17,764 bases of DNA, from assembly GCA_038240335.1 (NCBI GenBank), contig JBBSDV010000046.1, forward strand, positions 1-17,764, in the 5' to 3' direction. Position 1 is the first letter of the stretch. The number at the start of each line of letters is the position of its first letter. The notes under the pieces were generated by a model. It ran no database searches. It was not told where the DNA came from and saw only the letters and a program-made list of their open reading frames with translations. Below are positions 14,497-17,764 of this stretch, piece after piece. The translations under genes were made by a program, and so were the position numbers. Source of the DNA: JBBSDV01 sp038240335. GTDB lineage: Bacteria; Chloroflexota; Dehalococcoidia; DSTF01; JACRBR01.

Positions 14497-15351
14497 CTAG
14501 CTCTGAGGCACACCTTCCGGATTCGGCTCCACTGCAGCCTGCCCGGGCGGCAGGTCATCGGGCGATGCCGAGAACGTGCCCGATGCGGTGAAGGTGTCCA
14601 TATCAAGGCCTTCGGTGTCGTCCGCTTCCGCCGCGTACCCCTGGAGGTTCCGCCCCTCGAGCGCCGCATCCGCGATCTTGCCCGCTACCAGCTTGACCGC
14701 CCGGATCGCGTCGTCGTTCGACGGGATCGGGAAGTCGATCTGGTTCGGGTTGCAGTTCGTGTCGCACATTGCAATGATCGGAATCTTCATCCGCGTCGCC
14801 TCGGCGACCGCGATCTGCTCCATCGGCGGGTCGATGATGAAGAGCGCAGCTGGCAAACGCCGCATCGCCTTGATGCCGCCGAAGTAGCGGTTCATCTTCT
14901 CGATCTCTTCCATCAGCTTGCCGGCTTCCTTCTTAATCAGCACCGCCAACTCGCCCCGGTCCCGCCGATCTTCGAGGCGGATCAGGTGGTCGATGCGCTG
15001 CTCCATCGTCTGGAAGTTCGTCAGCGTGCCGCCGAGCCAGCGATTGGTCACGAACGGCATGCCGCACCGCGTCGCCTCGGACTCAACCGACTCCTGCGCC
15101 TGCTTCTTCGTGCCGACGAAGAGCACGGAATCGCCCCGCGACGCCAGCCCGCGGACGAACGCCATTGCCTCCTTGAGAAGCGGCACCGTCTGTTGCAGGT
15201 CGATGATGTGGATACCGTTGCGTTCTGTGAAGATGAACGGCTTCATCCGGGGATCCCAGCGATGTGTCTGGTGGCCGAAGTGCACACCCGCTTCGAGAAG
15301 CGCCTTCATGGAGACAGGGAACGCGGATGCTGGGGCGGTCTGCGTGGTCAT
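14497..15351 (-). CDS. rpsB: Small ribosomal subunit protein S2
   Basis: A 284-residue ribosomal protein S2, a late-assembling 30S protein on the solvent side near the platform. LLEAGVHFGHQTHRWDPRMK, IHIIDLQQTVPLL, FVGTKKQAQESV, NRWLGGTLTNF and IPIIAMCDTNCNPNQIDFPI are the classic S2 blocks. The coiled-coil insert runs around residues 120-160. The C-terminal 50 residues form an acidic, low-complexity tail typical of species-specific S2 ends. ATG 15351 is preceded by a weak GAGAG. It opens the rpsB-tsf-pyrH-frr-uppS-cdsA operon from a mapped-looking promoter with a structured leader that could serve S2 autoregulation. Confidence 0.97.
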   Translation of the reverse strand: MTTQTAPASAFPVSMKALLEAGVHFGHQTHRWDPRMKPFIFTERNGIHIIDLQQTVPLLKEAMAFVRGLASRGDSVLFVGTKKQAQESVESEATRCGMPFVTNRWLGGTLTNFQTMEQRIDHLIRLEDRRDRGELAVLIKKEAGKLMEEIEKMNRYFGGIKAMRRLPAALFIIDPPMEQIAVAEATRMKIPIIAMCDTNCNPNQIDFPIPSNDDAIRAVKLVAGKIADAALEGRNLQGYAAEADDTEGLDMDTFTASGTFSASPDDLPPGQAAVEPNPEGVPQS

Positions 15352-15365
15352 AGCTCTCTCATTCC

Positions 15366-15406
15366 ACCGGACATAAATTTGAGGCCCTAAGGCCCCAGCG
15401 TCCGGT
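15366..15406 (-). promoter_or_regulatory. Nested hairpin in the rpsB leader
   Basis: Outer arms ACCGGAC (15366-15372) and GTCCGGT (15400-15406) are perfect 7-bp complements. Inside them GGCC-CTAA-GGCC can form a second stem (about 15383-15394). The structure lies wholly within the predicted rpsB leader and ends 14 nt before the rpsB ATG, next to the weak ribosome-binding site. Ribosomal protein S2 leaders that mediate feedback are known in several bacteria; whether this is one is inference. Confidence 0.5.
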
Positions 15407-15430
15407 CCTACGTGGTTCCGATTCGTCCGC

Positions 15431-15460
15431 AGTGTACCAGCGAAGCCGGTTCGCCGACAA
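15431..15460 (-). promoter_or_regulatory. Sigma70-type promoter of the rpsB operon
   Basis: On the minus strand TTGTCG (15460-15455) is followed after 18 nt by TACACT (15436-15431). The predicted start near 15424 gives a leader of about 72 nt that contains the nested hairpin. It is the best promoter-like pair upstream of rpsB on this strand. Confidence 0.5.
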
Positions 15461-15593
15461 ACGCCTGTCCATCTAGTCCGATTAGCCCAACGTCGGGCTC
15501 CAGTGATCTCGACGAACTGATATCCACATCCGACGCGGATGGGCCAGATCCGATCGAACGTACACGTCTGCGAAAATTACCGTCAAGCGCCCA

Positions 15594-15622
15594 TTGCGAA
15601 TTCAGATTGCGGAACCTATAAT
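15594..15622 (+). promoter_or_regulatory. Sigma70-type promoter of the P450-ferredoxin operon
   Basis: TTGCGA (15594-15599) and a perfect TATAAT (15617-15622) are separated by exactly 17 nt. Transcription should begin near 15629, inside the first copy of the direct repeat, giving a leader of about 80 nt before ATG 15711. This is the strongest promoter I see on the plus strand. Confidence 0.75.
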
Positions 15623-15650
15623 CTAGCGTTCGCTCAGTAATCTAGCGTTC
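15619..15650 (+). promoter_or_regulatory. Twin 13-nt direct repeat, likely repressor operator
   Basis: TAATCTAGCGTTC occurs at 15619-15631 and again at 15638-15650, a 19-bp period. Each copy contains an imperfect palindrome of the form TAGCG-TT-CRCT(A/C): TAGCGTTCGCTC and TAGCGTTCACTA. The first overlaps the -10 box and start site. The shape resembles operators of TetR-type repressors that control P450 or lipid-degradation genes, but no regulator gene is in the window, so the regulator is inferred. Confidence 0.6.
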
Positions 15651-15710
15651 ACTAAAATAGAAATCCTCGAGTCGGGCTGCCCGCAAGGGCTATGCAGAAG
15701 GAAGTGTGCG

Positions 15711-16952
15711 ATGGCCGAGCCGGTGATGGACTGGAAAACCGATTACGACATCTTCGAGAAGTCGTACATCAAGAACCCGTTCCCCGTATGGGACGAAATC
15801 CGCGAGCAGTGTCCCGTTGCCCACACCGACCGCTGGGGCGGCTCGTGGATGCCGACCCGATACGAAGATCTCTTCAATATCGCGCGGGACATCCAGCACT
15901 TCTCGTCCCGGAACATTCTGGTCACCGACTTCGAGCCGCCGACCGGCGACGAGGAGGAGAACGAGGTTCAGGCAGAGGTCAACAACGCCGCGCAGTACAA
16001 CGGTGGCGCTCCTCCGATCACGTCGGACCCGCCCGTGCACACCTGGGCGCGCAAGCTGATCCTGCCGCCGTTCTCCGCGACCTCCACGGCGAAGTGGGAA
16101 GCGGAGACGCGCGAGCTCTGCGCCGAGTTGATCGACGGCTTCATCAAGAACGGTACGGCGGATGGCGCTGCGGATTACGCTCAGCAGATCCCGCCGCGCG
16201 TAATCGCCAGTATGCTCGGCATCCCGAAGGAGATGGCGGCCACATTCACCGAGTGGGTGCGCGGTTTCCTCGAGCTTGGCCTCACGAACCCGGAACTCCG
16301 GCAGTCGTCGGCGATCAGCATCTTCACCTACATGAACGAGCGCATCCAGGAGCGCAAGGCGAACCTCCAGGACGACGATCTGCTCAGCTACCTGCTCACC
16401 GCCACCGTCGACGGCGAGCCCGTGCCAGAAGCCCACGTGCTCGGCACGTGCTTCCTCCTCATGGTCGCCGGCATCGACACGACATGGAGCTCTATTGGAT
16501 CCGCCATCTGGCATCTCGCGCAGAACCCCAAGGATTGCGCCCGCCTCATCGCCGAGCCCGAGTTGATGCAGAGCGCGATCGAAGAGCTGCTGCGCGCCTA
16601 CTCGCCGGTTACGATGGCCCGCCACGTCGTCGAAGATGTCGAGTACAACGGCTGCCCCATGAGCGAGGGTGACAAGATCCTCATGAACTTCCCGGCCGCG
16701 AACCGAGACCCCGACGTCTTCGAGAACCCCGACATGGTGATCCTCGATCGCGAGAAGAACCCGCACATCGCGTTCGGCGTCGGCATTCACCGCTGCGCTG
16801 GCTCGAACCTCGCGCGCATGGAGATGAAGGTCGCGATCGAAGAGTGGCTGAAGCGCATCCCGGATTTTCGCCTCGAGGACCCGGAGACCGTAACGTGGGC
16901 CGGCGGCCAGGTGCGCGGGCCGCGAAAGATGCAGTTGGTGTGGCCGTCATGA
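15711..16952 (+). CDS. Bacterial cytochrome P450
   Basis: A 413-residue soluble class I P450 monooxygenase, which uses O2 and two electrons from a ferredoxin to oxidise a small, usually hydrophobic, substrate. The I-helix oxygen-binding motif is AGIDTT (253-258), the K-helix ExxR is Glu292 to Arg295, and the heme loop is FGVGIHRCAG (355-364) with Cys362 as the axial ligand. DPPVHTWARKL at 106-116 is the usual C-helix region. An acidic, Asn/Gln-rich insert (about 79-103) precedes it and is unusual. There is no membrane anchor. ATG 15711 has GGAAG six bases upstream. The stop overlaps the ferredoxin start by ATGA, so the two are translated together. Substrate cannot be predicted from sequence; no reductase is adjacent. 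Confidence 0.93.
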   Translation: MAEPVMDWKTDYDIFEKSYIKNPFPVWDEIREQCPVAHTDRWGGSWMPTRYEDLFNIARDIQHFSSRNILVTDFEPPTGDEEENEVQAEVNNAAQYNGGAPPITSDPPVHTWARKLILPPFSATSTAKWEAETRELCAELIDGFIKNGTADGAADYAQQIPPRVIASMLGIPKEMAATFTEWVRGFLELGLTNPELRQSSAISIFTYMNERIQERKANLQDDDLLSYLLTATVDGEPVPEAHVLGTCFLLMVAGIDTTWSSIGSAIWHLAQNPKDCARLIAEPELMQSAIEELLRAYSPVTMARHVVEDVEYNGCPMSEGDKILMNFPAANRDPDVFENPDMVILDREKNPHIAFGVGIHRCAGSNLARMEMKVAIEEWLKRIPDFRLEDPETVTWAGGQVRGPRKMQLVWPS

Positions 16953-17149
16953 AAGTCAAAGTAGATAGCGAGAAGTGCCAGGGCCACAACCGGTGCTACG
17001 CGCTTGCCCCCGGACTCTTCAAGGTCGACGAGTACGGCTACGCCACTCCGCGCGGCGACGGTACCGTGCCGCTCGAGTTACAAGAGAAGGCCCGCCTCGC
17101 CGAGGAGAACTGCCCCGAACGCGCGATCGAAGTCACCGACGAAGACTGA
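16949..17149 (+). CDS. 3Fe-4S-type ferredoxin, P450 redox partner
   Basis: A 66-residue ferredoxin that presumably passes electrons to the adjacent P450. The motif CQGHNRC (Cys10, His13, Cys16) followed by CPERAI has His where a second cysteine would stand in 4Fe-4S proteins. This is the CxxHxxC...CP pattern of [3Fe-4S] (or unusual [4Fe-4S]) ferredoxins paired with P450s. APGLFKVDEYGYA is also a family segment. The ATG overlaps the P450 stop as ATGA. The longer reading frame upstream runs in the P450 shadow and lacks support. The acidic C-terminus (VTDED) is typical. Confidence 0.93.
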   Translation: MKVKVDSEKCQGHNRCYALAPGLFKVDEYGYATPRGDGTVPLELQEKARLAEENCPERAIEVTDED

Positions 17150-17456
17150 GACTGAGAGCATTCGGCGCTAAGCCAGCGTGCGGCGTTCGAGCTCGCTCTA
17201 ATTCACGCGACGGGGTGTGACGGGTGAGTCGCCTGCGTGTCCGCACGTCTGGGTTCGCAGATTCGAGGTGGAAGCTGGGAGCTAACGCGCCCCGGCCGCC
17301 TGCTCGTCGCGGAGAGCCTGCTCGCCTTGGAAGGTGTCGGGGGTGTCCTCCGAAGATTGTCTGCCACTTCATAGTCTGGCGAATCAGGCGAGAAAGTCAG
17401 ACAACGCCATCGACGGCTTCTCGTCACGCACTAAAGAACCGGCAAACGCAGACGCA
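17150..17456. other. Gene-free stretch between ferredoxin and partial gene (307 bp)
   Basis: I find no ORF with coding character here. It contains a 7-bp stem with one G-U pair (17337-17343/17347-17353, loop TGT), and a 7-bp inverted repeat TTGTCTG/CAGACAA (17357-17363/17398-17404). Neither is followed by a clear T-run. Both flanking genes converge on this region, so it probably holds their transcript ends. Confidence 0.5.
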
Positions 17457-17764
17457 CTACGAAGCCAGGCGAAGCATCGCCGGCGCGGACTCCTTGTGGC
17501 CCGCCGCAAAGCCCACCGCCCGCTCTAAGACGGCAGCAGTTGGCGCGAACGATTCATGCTCGTACGCGGCACGATCGAGAAGATAGCGCGTCGCCATCGC
17601 GACGACGCCGCGGGTCGAGAGCGTTCGCTGCTCGAGCAGGTCCGCAAGCCCGCGCATCGACTCGGCGTCGAATGCCTTAGCCCCGCGAAGCCGGTTCTCG
17701 ATGAACGTCCGGAGCGCCGCATCGCGTAGTTCCGAGACGTCGACGTTGTACGTCAGGGCCTCTC
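17457..17764 (-). CDS. Hypothetical protein, 5'-truncated by window end
   Basis: This is the C-terminal end, about 102 codons, of a minus-strand reading frame that stays open to the window edge. It begins inside the gene with EALTYNVDVSELRDAALRTF and ends APAMLRLAS before TAG (17459-17457). The sequence is mostly alpha-helical in character, rich in Ala, Leu and Arg, with no motif I recognise. It has no cysteine pair, membrane helix or binding loop. An internal ATG at 17657 exists, but the open frame continues upstream without a stop. I cannot assign a family; it could be the tail of a larger regulator or enzyme. The frame may also be spurious, since GC-rich DNA often leaves long open frames. 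Confidence 0.5.
   Translation of the reverse strand, partial: EALTYNVDVSELRDAALRTFIENRLRGAKAFDAESMRGLADLLEQRTLSTRGVVAMATRYLLDRAAYEHESFAPTAAVLERAVGFAAGHKESAPAMLRLAS

Larger units (their letters stand above)
15352..15710. other. Divergent rpsB/P450 intergenic region (359 bp)
   Basis: This gene-free stretch separates the rpsB operon from the P450 gene. It holds the rpsB leader and promoter on the left and the P450 promoter and repeats on the right, listed separately. The middle part (15461-15593) has no convincing ORF. It does carry two further inverted repeats: AGCCC/GGGCT (15484-15488/15495-15499, loop AACGTC) and CATCCG/CGGATG (15527-15532/15536-15541, loop ACG). Their role is unknown. Confidence 0.6.

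Noticed and set aside
17311..17356. A tRNA-Ser-like stretch (anticodon-like TTGGAAG followed by a variable-arm-like hairpin).
   Set aside because: With GGA placed as anticodon, four of five anticodon-stem pairs fail, and no T-arm GGTTCGAAT-type sequence or acceptor stem is present. It is a chance resemblance.
1..17764. Mobile elements, CRISPR arrays, defence systems or phage genes.
   Set aside because: No transposase, integrase, Cas, toxin-antitoxin or phage motif appears in any frame, and no regularly spaced long repeat exists.

Overview
This GC-rich window looks like ordinary chromosome from a Chloroflexota bacterium, possibly Dehalococcoidia-like. That placement is an inference from three things: a short EF-Ts of about 169 residues, densely packed housekeeping operons, and an MshA-like GT4 enzyme beside a BioF2-like acetyltransferase. 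No marker gene settles it. I see no insertion sequence, integrase, CRISPR array, rRNA or credible tRNA.

Layout, left to right. Positions 1-852 (+) hold the C-terminal part of NuoN (complex I). A TPP riboswitch (about 990-1070) follows and leads into an NCS1-family CytX-type transporter (1123-2535), which suggests import of the thiamine pyrimidine precursor under thiamine control. A YbaK-type Cys-tRNA(Pro) deacylase (2625-3128, +) converges on glutamyl-tRNA synthetase (3201-4697, -). An A-type Fe-S carrier (4827-5204, -) has its own sigma70-like promoter and a perfect terminator hairpin. Next is a compact minus-strand operon read as folE (7636-8235), a BioF2/CelD-type acetyltransferase (6650-7639) and an MshA-like GT4 glycosyltransferase (5320-6639). 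Divergent from folE is a large CehA/McbA-family metallohydrolase (8370-10517, +). The intergenic region between them is rich in overlapping inverted repeats.

Positions 10766-15351 (-) are the classical rpsB-tsf-pyrH-frr-uppS-cdsA operon, covering translation, UMP phosphorylation, and lipid-carrier and phospholipid synthesis. It is preceded by a sigma70-like promoter and a structured leader. Divergent from rpsB, a cytochrome P450 and a coupled 3Fe-4S-type ferredoxin (15711-17149, +) are expressed from a near-consensus promoter. A twin 13-nt repeat sits over the start site and looks like a repressor operator. The window ends with about 300 bp without a gene and the C-terminal end of an unrecognised minus-strand gene.

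The parts most worth a second look are: (1) the folE/acetyltransferase/GT4 operon, which could make a modified or glycosylated pterin or another small glycoconjugate (hypothesis only); (2) the repeat-operator-controlled P450/ferredoxin pair; (3) the folE/metallohydrolase divergent region, with mutually exclusive hairpins and leaderless-looking promoters. I found no system that I can claim as clearly undescribed.
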